DNA of 17,628 bases from JAABRE01 sp964413275 (GTDB lineage Bacteria > Cyanobacteriota > Cyanobacteriia > Cyanobacteriales > JAABRE01), in the NCBI GenBank assembly GCA_964413275.1, contig CAYPSO010000095.1, forward strand, positions 1 to 17,628, given 5' to 3'. The notes under the pieces are model-generated. The model was not told where the DNA came from and ran no database searches. It saw nothing but the letters and a program-made list of their open reading frames with translations. A program made the translations under genes and the position numbers. How positions within the stretch are numbered: the stretch's first letter is position 1; each line of letters starts with the position of its first letter. Positions 6,773 through 13,768 of the stretch are shown here, one piece after another.

Positions 6773-8260
6773 TTAGTGTTTTAAGGCATAATTAATAGCA
6801 TTAATAACATTTTCAATGATATAAACTCTGGCATAATATTTGTCATTGCCCGGTACAATTGTCCAAGGAGCATTGGGAGTGGTAGTACGGGCGATCGCCT
6901 GATTTATTGCTACATTGTATAAAGGCCATTTTTCACGGTTACGCCAATCCTCATCGGTAAGTTTATATTCCTTAAAAGAGTCGTGTTTTCGTTTTGAAAA
7001 ACGACTTAATTGTTCTTCTGGGCTGATATGTAACCAAAACTTAAGTAAAACATAGCCACTTCTAGTTAATTGAGCTTCAAACTCATTAATTTCCTGATAA
7101 GCTCTGCGCCATTCAATCTCAGAACAAAAACCTTCAATTCTTTCTACTAAAACTCGACCATACCAAGTGCGATCGAAAATAGCAATAGTACCTCCACCGG
7201 GTAAATGACGAGAAAAACGCCATAAATAATGATATTGATGTTCTTCCTGGGTTGGTGTACCAAAAGCATTAACTTTATAACTTCTAGGATCTAAAACATC
7301 GGTTAAACGCTTAATTGCACCACCTTTGCCCGCAGCATCCCAACCTTCAAATAAAATCAGCACAGGCAATTGTGCTTGATGAATACTTAATTGCAATCGA
7401 CGTAATTCAATTTGAGCATCTCTTAATCTGGTTTTGTACTCATCACGTTCTAAACTTAGGTTTAAATCCACTTTAGCTAAATAATTAGGCTCTGTGGGTA
7501 ATAATTCTTTTTGAGGTTCAATGTTACAGATTTCAGGTAAAGTAATTTTCTTTCTATCTAAAGCCCCTTTCATGGTGCTAACTAATTGAGATAATACCTT
7601 TACCCTTGTCCAATATTTACAATTACCTTCTACCAGAGTCCAAGGTGCAGAACCAGTGCTAGTATAGGTTAGCATCTCCTCAGCTAAACTAGAGTATGCT
7701 TGATAGTGTTTGGCTTGTTGCCAATCTTGTGGGCGCACTCGCCATGCTTCTAATTCATCATTGGCAGATTTTTTGAGACGAGCTTTTAACTCTTTTTTAC
7801 TCAGGTGAATCCAGAATTTAGCAATTACCATGCCATCGTCAACTAATTGACGCTCAAAAGCATTAATTTCTCTCATAATTGTCGGTACTTCAGCCGGAGA
7901 TACTCCATCAAATAATCTATCTTCTAAAAGATGGGTGTACCAACTGTGATAAAAAAAGGCGATACTACCTTGAGGGGGAAGTTTGTGCCAAAAACGCCAT
8001 AAAAAAGGATATTTTTGTTCGTGCTCAGAGGGGGGAAAAATAGGATGTACCGAAAAACCACGAGGATCCATATAATTAATTATTTTTTTGAGTAATGCAC
8101 CCTTGCCAGCCGCAGCCCATCCTTCTAAAACCACTGTTATAGGTAGTTTATTTTCCCAACAGATATCTTGAAGCGATCGCAATTCTCGCATTAATTCTTC
8201 AATTTGAGAATTATAAATATTTTTGTCTAAGGATAATTTTAAATCTAGAGTATCGAGCAT
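6773..8260 (-). CDS. pap: Polyphosphate:AMP phosphotransferase (two PPK2 domains)
   Basis: The predicted enzyme moves a phosphate from polyphosphate to AMP, making ADP. The 495 residues contain two tandem PPK2 domains. The C-terminal one (about 270-495) is complete, with Walker A GWDAAGKG (306-313) and the lid sequence FDRTWYGRVLVERIEGF (362-378). The N-terminal one (about 12-235) keeps the fold motifs but has GWAAAGKG (47-54, Asp to Ala) and FYHSWYTHLLEDRLF where the catalytic Asp-Arg should be (103-117), so it is probably inactive and structural. This agrees with the known two-domain (class II) PPK2 pattern, in which the C-terminal half does catalysis. The length is typical. The gene is upstream of the ABC exporter half with 67 bp between; cotranscription is possible, but I see no functional link. 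Confidence 0.88.
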   Translation of the reverse strand: MLDTLDLKLSLDKNIYNSQIEELMRELRSLQDICWENKLPITVVLEGWAAAGKGALLKKIINYMDPRGFSVHPIFPPSEHEQKYPFLWRFWHKLPPQGSIAFFYHSWYTHLLEDRLFDGVSPAEVPTIMREINAFERQLVDDGMVIAKFWIHLSKKELKARLKKSANDELEAWRVRPQDWQQAKHYQAYSSLAEEMLTYTSTGSAPWTLVEGNCKYWTRVKVLSQLVSTMKGALDRKKITLPEICNIEPQKELLPTEPNYLAKVDLNLSLERDEYKTRLRDAQIELRRLQLSIHQAQLPVLILFEGWDAAGKGGAIKRLTDVLDPRSYKVNAFGTPTQEEHQYHYLWRFSRHLPGGGTIAIFDRTWYGRVLVERIEGFCSEIEWRRAYQEINEFEAQLTRSGYVLLKFWLHISPEEQLSRFSKRKHDSFKEYKLTDEDWRNREKWPLYNVAINQAIARTTTPNAPWTIVPGNDKYYARVYIIENVINAINYALKH

Positions 8261-8415
8261 AGTTTGTAGTTTACGGTTCGTAATTATAATTTCTTTTAGA
8301 AATTAATCGGTTTTTCCTTAATATTCTGATTAAAATTATATATTTTTAATGAATTATTTTCATTGAACCTTTTTAGATTAAGGATATCAAAGCAAGGAAA
8401 AAATTAATTATTAGG

Positions 8416-8442
8416 TTGAATCTTAATTTTAGATGCTATAAT
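8416..8442 (+). promoter_or_regulatory. Candidate sigma-70-type promoter for riboswitch RNA
   Basis: TTGAAT (8416-8421) and a perfect TATAAT (8437-8442) are separated by 15 bases, slightly short of the ideal 17. Transcription would start near 8449, some 15 bases before the riboswitch aptamer. The rest of 8261-8415 is AT-rich, and I see nothing else in it except whatever drives the divergent pap gene. Confidence 0.5.
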
Positions 8443-8462
8443 ACATATAATTTTATTAAAGT

Positions 8463-8598
8463 AAGTCAGCCTAATCTCTTAACAGGGAGCGGGGGAACCA
8501 ATTTTAGGGGCGCATTTCTATAGTTTCTTTAGTAGAAAGGGGCATCTCTCAGCCCTAGCCCGTCAGCTAACCTCGTAGGCATTGAGAGGAGACTGAAG
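8463..8598 (+). ncRNA. c-di-AMP riboswitch (ydaO/yuaA leader)
   Basis: The segment carries the diagnostic blocks of the ydaO/yuaA class in order: ACAGGGAGCGGGGGAACCA at 8482-8500, a variable hairpin region at about 8505-8550, the core CCGTCAGCTAACCTCGTAGG at 8560-8579 and the closing GAGAGGAGA at 8584-8592. TCAG (8466-8469) can pair with CTGA (8593-8596) to close the outer helix. This class senses cyclic di-AMP, normally turning genes off when the ligand is high, and is linked to potassium and osmolyte transport and wall metabolism. No strong intrinsic terminator follows. TCAGAT (8632-8637) and ATCTGA (8645-8650) form only a weak hairpin, so the expression platform is unclear. Immediately downstream are gene remnants rather than an intact target gene; the first intact gene is the permease at 9462. 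Confidence 0.9.
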
Positions 8599-8742
8599 AA
8601 TCAGCATTTAAAAAAAATGTCTCGATTCAATTCAGATACTCCAAATCTGACATTACTGTTGTTTGATTTCCTTTTTGAATTTGAGGCATTATAGATGAAA
8701 TTTTATACGGGATAAATAAGATAAATTCTCTGAATTTATTAG
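8599..8742. other. Leader region after riboswitch, no gene
   Basis: This AT-rich stretch contains the weak hairpin at 8632-8650 and a six-codon open frame (ATGAAATTT followed by a stop, about 8694-8714). I see no credible gene. It may contain the expression platform of the riboswitch and the junction of the deletion that removed the front of the ExoD-like gene. Confidence 0.5.
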
Positions 8743-8934
8743 ATTAAATTATTAATACTAGCGATTCCTTTTACTAATCCTATTCCTGCTGCGGCAATTT
8801 TGTTTTTAGCTGTAGCTACTTTAGAAGGTGATGGCTTATTAATGATTTGCGGCTATGGATTAACTATTATTGTTAATTTATTGTTCGCCTTTATTGCCTA
8901 TGTTCTCTGGCAAACTCCCGATTTTTTGAAATAA
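8743..8934 (+). pseudogene. ExoD-like C-terminal remnant
   Basis: From 8743 to the stop at 8932-8934 an open frame without a credible start reads LAIPFTNPIPAAAILFLAVA, then TLEGDGLLMICGYGLT and a closing hydrophobic helix ending VLWQTPDFLK. The pattern, a proline-rich turn followed by a helix with a GDGLL turn and a last transmembrane helix, is that of the C-terminus of ExoD-type exopolysaccharide synthesis membrane proteins, which are normally about 200 residues. Only about 63 codons remain, so the first two thirds are missing. The family call rests on short similarity and is moderately sure; that it is a truncated relic is well supported by the lack of a start and the stop at 8740-8742. Confidence 0.65.
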
Positions 8935-8955
8935 CCAGAATTATATCATCAATCT

Positions 8956-9377
8956 ATGGTATATTCTTTCACTTTTTCTGATTCTAATCAAGATATTCCT
9001 CAGACGCAACAGGCTTGGCATACTTTGAGCATCGATCGAGCATTAGAACTAATGCAAAGCGATCGCACAAAACGAATGTCAGTAATTGTAGATAATTCTG
9101 AGAATATATCTGATATAGAACATAAGAATTTCGTTACAAGACAGGACAAGAATTAGAACAATTAATAAATCCCTTTTCTAATTCCTATGTTTTAGGAGCA
9201 GTAATTTTAACTACTCTCTTGCAATTACTCCTAATTTATGTCGAACCTTTGCGGAATTTCTTTAATACTCAATGGTTAAGTCCCACAGAATTAGAAATTT
9301 GTTTTGGCTTTAGTATGCTGATGTTTGTTTGGATTGAGTTAGAAAAATTAGTTCACAAATGGTTTTTATCCCGTTAG
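8956..9377 (+). pseudogene. P-type cation ATPase with internal deletion (relic)
   Basis: The ATG at 8956 begins an N-terminus typical of MgtA/PacL/Pma1-like cation ATPases, with QQAWHTLSIDRALELMQSDR at about residues 18-37. The match then stops, and the frame closes at 9154-9156. From 9126 a different reading frame (after TAA at 9123) carries the C-terminal membrane segment: INPFSNSYVLGAVILTTLLQ, then LIYVEPLRNFFNTQWLSP and a final helix ending ELEKLVHKWFLSR at the stop 9375-9377. In intact enzymes of about 900 residues these ends are separated by the actuator, phosphorylation (DKTGT) and nucleotide-binding domains, all absent here. The two parts are out of frame, so the gene is dead. What fills about 9066-9125 is unclear. 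The remnants sit between the c-di-AMP riboswitch and the permease gene, suggesting a former transporter operon. Confidence 0.78.
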
Positions 9378-9461
9378 GAGGAATTTTAAATAGTTTTTTC
9401 ACAGCAAAATTTCTTGTTTCAGATCATATTTATCAAAACATCAAAATTAACGGAAAACTAT

Positions 9462-10802
9462 ATGGAAAACTTCTCTGCGATTATTGCTGCTACTACATTT
9501 GTCGGGGTAATTGTTGTTATTATGTCCGAACAATTAGACCTGACAGTGACTGCTTTTTTAGGGGCATTAATATTAGTATTTGCTCATATTATGACCCTCC
9601 AAGAAGCCATAGGTTATATCAGTTATAGCTATGCTACTTTAGCCTTATTTTTTGGAGTAATGGTTTTAGTAAGAACGATTGAACCAACTAAAATTTTTGA
9701 ATATTTAGCTACTCAAATGGTTTTATTGGCTAAAGGAAGTGGCAAACTTTTATTATTAGGAATTGTCGCCATTACTACCCCCATTTGTGCTATTTTACCC
9801 AATGCTACTACAGTGATGTTACTTGCTCCTTTAATTCCTCCCATTGCTCAAGATATAGGGGTTGATTTTGTACCTTTATTGATATTAATGGTGTTTGTGG
9901 CTAACAGTGCTGGTTTATTAACTTTAGTGGGAGATCCTGCTACTTTTATTGTTGGCGATGCCATTAATATTAGCTTTATGGATTATTTGTTACGTTTGAG
10001 TTGGGGAGGAGTAATTGCTATTATTGCAATTTTAATTCTCTTACCCTTTTTATTCTCTAAAATTTGGAATACTAAATTCGAGCATTTAGAAGATTTACCC
10101 CATCCAGAAATCAATCATCCTCAAGTTTTATTGTTTGGCGGAATTATTTTTGCGATTGTGGTACTTTTTTTTATTATTGGTGAAACTTTACCCGTACCAA
10201 TTCCTCCGGCTTTAGTGGCCTTATTAGGAGCAGCATTATCTTTACTTCTCGCTCATTTAAGTAAAGTTGATACTGTCAATCATATTCTTCGGGATCTTGA
10301 TTGGAGTACCTTAATATTTTTTATGTCAATCTTTGTCTTAATCGGTGGTTTAGAAAAAACAGGAGTAATCGCAAATTTATCAAATTTACTAGCCATTATT
10401 TTGCAAACAAATATTGCTTTGGGAGCAATTATTTTAGTTTTTGTCGTTGGAATTTTATCTAGTCTTGTGCCTAATATTCCCTTAGTAGTAGCGATGGTTC
10501 CTTTACTAAAAATGTATCTGGTTAATATAGGTTTAGTGGGTGCAGAAGTTCTCAATTCTAATTTTAGTGGAGAATTTCCCCCTGAAGTTTTACCCCTATT
10601 TTATGCCATGATGTTCGGAGCAACATTGGGAGGAAATGGGACTTTAATTGGTGCTTCATCGAATATTGTGGCTGCGGGAATTTCAGAACAACATGGAAAA
10701 AAGATGTCCTTTCATACCTTTTTTAAATACGGTTTACCTATTATGGCAATGCAATTAGTTTTTGCAGCTTTTTATCTTGGTTTTATTTTGGTAGTTTCTT
10801 AG
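9462..10802 (+). CDS. SLC13/ArsB-NhaD superfamily permease
   Basis: This membrane protein of 446 residues has about ten to eleven hydrophobic segments and the two half-loop signatures of the ion transporter superfamily: NSAGLLTLVGDPAT (148-161) in the first half and GGNGTLIGASSNIVAAG (390-406) in the second. Relatives include ArsB arsenite pumps, NhaD antiporters and P-protein-like permeases. Synechocystis has a similar protein (Slr0753) that has been proposed to export chloride; I mention it from memory. The substrate here is not determined. I started at ATG 9462; an upstream in-frame TTG at 9414 would add 16 unconvincing residues. It is the first intact gene after the riboswitch (about 860 bases downstream) and lies 78 bp before galE, so it may be transcribed from the riboswitch promoter. 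Confidence 0.82.
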   Translation: MENFSAIIAATTFVGVIVVIMSEQLDLTVTAFLGALILVFAHIMTLQEAIGYISYSYATLALFFGVMVLVRTIEPTKIFEYLATQMVLLAKGSGKLLLLGIVAITTPICAILPNATTVMLLAPLIPPIAQDIGVDFVPLLILMVFVANSAGLLTLVGDPATFIVGDAINISFMDYLLRLSWGGVIAIIAILILLPFLFSKIWNTKFEHLEDLPHPEINHPQVLLFGGIIFAIVVLFFIIGETLPVPIPPALVALLGAALSLLLAHLSKVDTVNHILRDLDWSTLIFFMSIFVLIGGLEKTGVIANLSNLLAIILQTNIALGAIILVFVVGILSSLVPNIPLVVAMVPLLKMYLVNIGLVGAEVLNSNFSGEFPPEVLPLFYAMMFGATLGGNGTLIGASSNIVAAGISEQHGKKMSFHTFFKYGLPIMAMQLVFAAFYLGFILVVS

Positions 10803-10839
10803 CAAGAATAGCTTAAAAAACGATATAAATTATAATACA

Positions 10840-10858
10840 ACAGATTATAAATATCTGT
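10840..10858. promoter_or_regulatory. Inverted repeat with TATAAT upstream of galE
   Basis: ACAGAT (10840-10845) and ATCTGT (10853-10858) form a perfect 6-bp inverted repeat with a 7-base AT spacer, directly preceded by TATAAT at 10831-10836. This sits 22 bases before the galE start and could be an operator or a weak hairpin. No -35 box is convincing. Confidence 0.3.
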
Positions 10859-10880
10859 AGAATATTTTGAGGGAATAGCA

Positions 10881-11858
10881 GTGACACAAACTATTTTAGT
10901 AACAGGTGGTGCGGGATATATTGGTTCTCATGCTGCTTTAGCCTTAAAAAAAGCGGGATATGAAGTAGTAATTTTAGATAATCTATCCTACGGACATCCT
11001 GAATTAGTTAAAGATGTTTTAGTTGTTGGAGATACCAGCGATCGCCCTTTATTAGATAAATTATTTACTATTCATAATATTAGTGCTGTTATGCACTTTG
11101 CAGCTTTTATTGCCGTTGGTGAATCTGTGAAAGAACCTGCTTTATATTACCGTAATAACGTTACAGGTACTTTAACTCTCTTAGAGGCTATGGTAGCAGC
11201 AAATGTAAAAAAATTCGTTTTTTCCTCTACCTGTGCTATTTATGGTATGCCCCAAGAAATACCAATGACGGAAAAACATCCCCAAAATCCCCTCAGCCCT
11301 TATGCTGCTAGTAAATACATGATTGAGCAAATTTTAGCTGATTTTGATACAGCTTACGATTTAAAATCAGTAGCTTTCCGTTATTTTAATGCTTCTGGTG
11401 CAAATCCAGATGGACTACTAGGAGAAGATCATAATCCCGAAACTCATTTAATTCCTTTAGCTTTACTTACCGCTTTAAAAAGAAGAGAATGTCTTTATAT
11501 TTTTGGTACGGATTATCCCACTGATGATGGTACGGCTATTCGTGATTATATTCACGTGAGCGATCTGGCCGATGCCCATGTTTTAGGTTTAAAATATTTA
11601 TTAAATGGGGGAGAAAGCGAGGTCTTTAATTTAGGGAATGGTAACGGTTTTTCGGTGAAAGAAGTAATAGAAACCGCCCGAAAAGTTACTGGTAAAGAAA
11701 TTAAAGTTATAGAAACCGAAAGACGTGCTGGAGATGCTCCGATTTTAGTGGGAAGTAGTGAAAAAGCTCGTAAACTTCTTAATTGGCAACCTCAATATGC
11801 CGATTTAAATACAATTATTGCTCATGCCTGGCAATGGCATCAAAAAAGGCATTCTTAA
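10881..11858 (+). CDS. galE: UDP-glucose 4-epimerase
   Basis: The enzyme interconverts UDP-glucose and UDP-galactose using bound NAD+, feeding exopolysaccharide, lipopolysaccharide and glycolipid synthesis. The 325-residue protein is an extended short-chain dehydrogenase. It shows the NAD-binding GGAGYIGSH (9-17), the catalytic serine region SSTCAIYG (115-122), the YxxxK pair Tyr141/Lys145 in SPYAASKY, and the substrate-binding RYFNASGAN segment. The length is slightly below the E. coli enzyme (338), which is normal. Translation starts at GTG 10881, supported by GAGGG at 10869-10873 with a 7-base spacer and by the conserved ILVTGGAGYIG immediately after. It follows the permease by 78 bp. A 5-copy 8-bp tandem repeat begins right after the stop codon. 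Confidence 0.95.
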   Translation: MTQTILVTGGAGYIGSHAALALKKAGYEVVILDNLSYGHPELVKDVLVVGDTSDRPLLDKLFTIHNISAVMHFAAFIAVGESVKEPALYYRNNVTGTLTLLEAMVAANVKKFVFSSTCAIYGMPQEIPMTEKHPQNPLSPYAASKYMIEQILADFDTAYDLKSVAFRYFNASGANPDGLLGEDHNPETHLIPLALLTALKRRECLYIFGTDYPTDDGTAIRDYIHVSDLADAHVLGLKYLLNGGESEVFNLGNGNGFSVKEVIETARKVTGKEIKVIETERRAGDAPILVGSSEKARKLLNWQPQYADLNTIIAHAWQWHQKRHS

Positions 11859-11898
11859 TTTAGAAGTTTAGAAGTTTAGAAGTTTAGAAGTTTAGAAG
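11859..11898. repeat. Tandem repeat TTTAGAAG x5
   Basis: Five exact, uninterrupted copies of the octamer TTTAGAAG occupy 11859-11898, starting at the base after the galE stop. No terminator-like hairpin is visible here. Copy number is probably variable between strains. Confidence 0.95.
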
Positions 11899-11984
11899 AT
11901 AGTTAATAACATAATCATAACTATTAATTATCTATCATAAACTACTCACTTTAAAATTCTGAACTTCCACCAAATAATAATTTA

Positions 11985-12077
11985 TATAGTAATTCCATAC
12001 GGGTTGTGGATAAAATATTTTTTTTGATTAACCACAGAGGACAGACAACAGTTTACGAATCATTTAGAATTGCTATA
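11985..12077. mobile_element. Possible small MITE with TATAG-AATTC ends
   Basis: TATAGTAATTC (11985-11995) is nearly inverted by GAATTGCTATA (12067-12077), with one mismatch in eleven, and both ends carry TA as expected for a Tc1/IS630-type insertion. The roughly 93-bp interior has no coding potential and includes an AACCACAGAGGAC stretch of a kind often seen in cyanobacterial repeats. Without other copies this remains a candidate. Together with the tandem repeat it fills most of the galE-hydrolase gap (11859-12122). Confidence 0.4.
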
Positions 12078-12122
12078 TTTGTTAAAATTATTAAATAAAT
12101 ATAAATTTTTAAGAAAAAATAA

Positions 12123-12731
12123 ATGAAAATATTATTAATTCATGGTCTTAGTAGAACCCCCTTATCTCTTCTTAGTCTTGAGTGGTACTTACAAGGAATA
12201 GGATGTACAACTGAGCAGTTTGGATATGTTGCCTTTGCAGAAACCTTTGAACAAATTGTTGCACGTCTGCGAACTAAAATTAAAACACTAGCCAATCAAG
12301 ATTCTTATGGTATTGTTGCCCATTCTCTTGGTGGATTATTAACAAGAGCAGCTTTAGGATTAAGTTCACTTAAGTTGCCCAAACATATTGTTATGTTAGG
12401 TACACCAAATCAGCCACCACGCCTCGCCCCCCACGCTTGGCAACTGCCTCCTTTTAGATGGTGGACAGGTCAATGTGGATTTAACTTAACTAATCAAGCT
12501 TTTTTTGCCTCCCTGCCAAAAATTGAATCTCCTTACACAATTATCGCAGGTACTGCCGGGCCAAGGGGTTTTTTGAGTCCCTTTGGAGATGAACTCAATG
12601 ATGGTATTGTTGCTCTCAGGGAAACCAGATTATCTAATCAAGATAATTTGATTCAACTACCAGTTACCCATACTTTTATGATGAATGACTCGAACGTTCA
12701 AAAGACAGTGGGACAAGTCTTTGATGCTTAA
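12123..12731 (+). CDS. Alpha/beta-hydrolase (lipase-like)
   Basis: This 202-residue single-domain alpha/beta hydrolase probably acts as an esterase or lipase. It begins with the strand and oxyanion loop ILLIHGLSRTP (3-13). The nucleophile elbow is AHSLGG with Ser68, an AxSxG variant like that of small Bacillus lipases. The likely acid is Asp160 in NDGIVALRET and the base His183 in VTHTFMM, giving a complete triad in the expected order. There is no signal peptide, so it is probably cytoplasmic. The ATG is preceded by an A-rich AAGAAAAA ribosome site. It converges with the acyltransferase gene, and the pairing of a lipase-like and an acyl-transfer gene is suggestive but may be chance. The substrate cannot be told from the sequence. 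Confidence 0.85.
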   Translation: MKILLIHGLSRTPLSLLSLEWYLQGIGCTTEQFGYVAFAETFEQIVARLRTKIKTLANQDSYGIVAHSLGGLLTRAALGLSSLKLPKHIVMLGTPNQPPRLAPHAWQLPPFRWWTGQCGFNLTNQAFFASLPKIESPYTIIAGTAGPRGFLSPFGDELNDGIVALRETRLSNQDNLIQLPVTHTFMMNDSNVQKTVGQVFDA

Positions 12732-12744
12732 AATGATATATGAA

Positions 12745-12761
12745 TGAACTATTTTAGTTCA
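12745..12761. terminator. Hairpin between convergent genes
   Basis: TGAACTA (12745-12751) and TAGTTCA (12755-12761) form a 7-bp stem with a 3-base loop between the converging hydrolase and acyltransferase genes. The acyltransferase stop codon lies in the stem. The T-tract is poor on both strands, so any terminator activity would be weak and bidirectional. Confidence 0.35.
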
Positions 12762-13694
12762 AAAACAACATCGCTGATGCCCAAATTCTTCTTCTTCAAC
12801 TAATCGATCTAATTCCTGTTGCATGAGATTACAAACTAAGTTGTAGCATTCTTGTACATATTCTCGATGGTGAGCTGCTTGTTTACCATATCTTTCAAAA
12901 ACAATAGCAGGGCATACCCGCGTGTGAAATTTAATTGGTAGAGGAATATTAGGCCAAGGCCCAACGGCAATTCCCCAAGGCAAACCTAAGTAAATGGGAA
13001 ATACACCGGGATCTATATCTCCTAACCAGGGCATACCTAACCGATGTAATTGTTGTAATTGAGGATAAATATCCGCCAGCACAATTAGAGTAGAATGAGC
13101 CCCATAAGAAATAAATGGGATAATTGGAACTTCTTCCTCTAAGGCTAGTTTGATAAATCCTTTATGTTGAGAAAAATAAATCTTGTTTCGTAAAGAGTAT
13201 GGTCTAAAAACATCAGAAGCCCCACCGGGATAGATTAAAACTGCAGCATCCCGTTGTAGTGCCTTTCTTGCCAGATTGGGATGTGGTTGAATAGTGCCAA
13301 CTTGTGTTGCCAAGCGAGCTAAACCTGGTAAAAATTGCCATATCTTGGGTTCCATTAAGGCATAGGCTAGTCGCTGTGTGCCAAATTTTTTGAACCAATC
13401 ATAGGTCATCATAACGGTATCAGGAGCAGCTAATCCGCCATTATGAGAACCAATTAATAAGACTTTTCCTGTTTTCGGAATGTTTTCCCAGCCATCAGTT
13501 TTTACTCGAAAATAATATTGATAAATCCAGCCAAAAAAAGGCATTAATTGTTCAATTATCTGGGGGTTGCGATCGTTTAATGACCATCCTGTAAGGGTAT
13601 TAGCTCCAGCTAAGGAGGCTTTAAGATATAAATCTGTAACAATTCCCGCAGATTGAATCAGGGAAACTAGAGTTTTGATTTGTCGATAGTTCAT
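12759..13694 (-). CDS. DGAT2-like acyltransferase
   Basis: This acyltransferase of about 311 residues belongs to the PlsC/DGAT2-like superfamily. It has GSHNGGLAAPD (His84 to Asp92), standing in for the HX4D catalytic motif, then LIYPGGASDVFRP (153-165), NKIYFSQHKGFIKLALE and VPIIPFISYGAHS, a set typical of diacylglycerol and phytyl-ester acyltransferases of plants and cyanobacteria. In Synechocystis a protein of this kind (Slr2103) makes triacylglycerol-like or acyl-ester lipids. The reaction here would be acyl transfer to diacylglycerol, phytol or plastoquinol, and I cannot decide which. I chose ATG 13694; a GTG at 13730 would add 12 residues, and neither has a clear ribosome site. The C-terminal EEEEFGHQRCCF tail is unusual in having two adjacent cysteines. 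The gene is divergent from the lipoprotein gene, with 74 bp between the starts. Confidence 0.8.
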   Translation of the reverse strand: MNYRQIKTLVSLIQSAGIVTDLYLKASLAGANTLTGWSLNDRNPQIIEQLMPFFGWIYQYYFRVKTDGWENIPKTGKVLLIGSHNGGLAAPDTVMMTYDWFKKFGTQRLAYALMEPKIWQFLPGLARLATQVGTIQPHPNLARKALQRDAAVLIYPGGASDVFRPYSLRNKIYFSQHKGFIKLALEEEVPIIPFISYGAHSTLIVLADIYPQLQQLHRLGMPWLGDIDPGVFPIYLGLPWGIAVGPWPNIPLPIKFHTRVCPAIVFERYGKQAAHHREYVQECYNLVCNLMQQELDRLVEEEEFGHQRCCF

Positions 13695-13732
13695 TATTTG
13701 AGTAAAACTGGGAATACGAACGAATGACACGC

Positions 13733-13738
13733 TATAAT
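13733..13738 (+). promoter_or_regulatory. Candidate -10 box (TATAAT) for lipoprotein gene
   Basis: A perfect TATAAT lies 30 bases before the lipoprotein ATG at 13769, in the short divergent region shared with the acyltransferase gene. No matching -35 box is visible at the right distance. Confidence 0.35.
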
Positions 13739-13768
13739 TGCAAAAATTAGATGTACAAGAGCTTAATT

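Noticed and set aside
8632..8650. Intrinsic terminator as riboswitch expression platform
   Set aside because: The stem is six AT-rich base pairs with no T-run after it, too weak to call a terminator.
9359..9628. Plus-strand open frame of 89 codons overlapping the permease start
   Set aside because: It lies in another frame over the relic end and the permease 5' end, gives a Cys/Tyr-rich unlikely protein, and has no family resemblance.
10280..10555. Minus-strand open frame inside the permease gene
   Set aside because: It is antisense to conserved permease coding sequence, with Ile/Lys/Thr-rich composition typical of a shadow frame.
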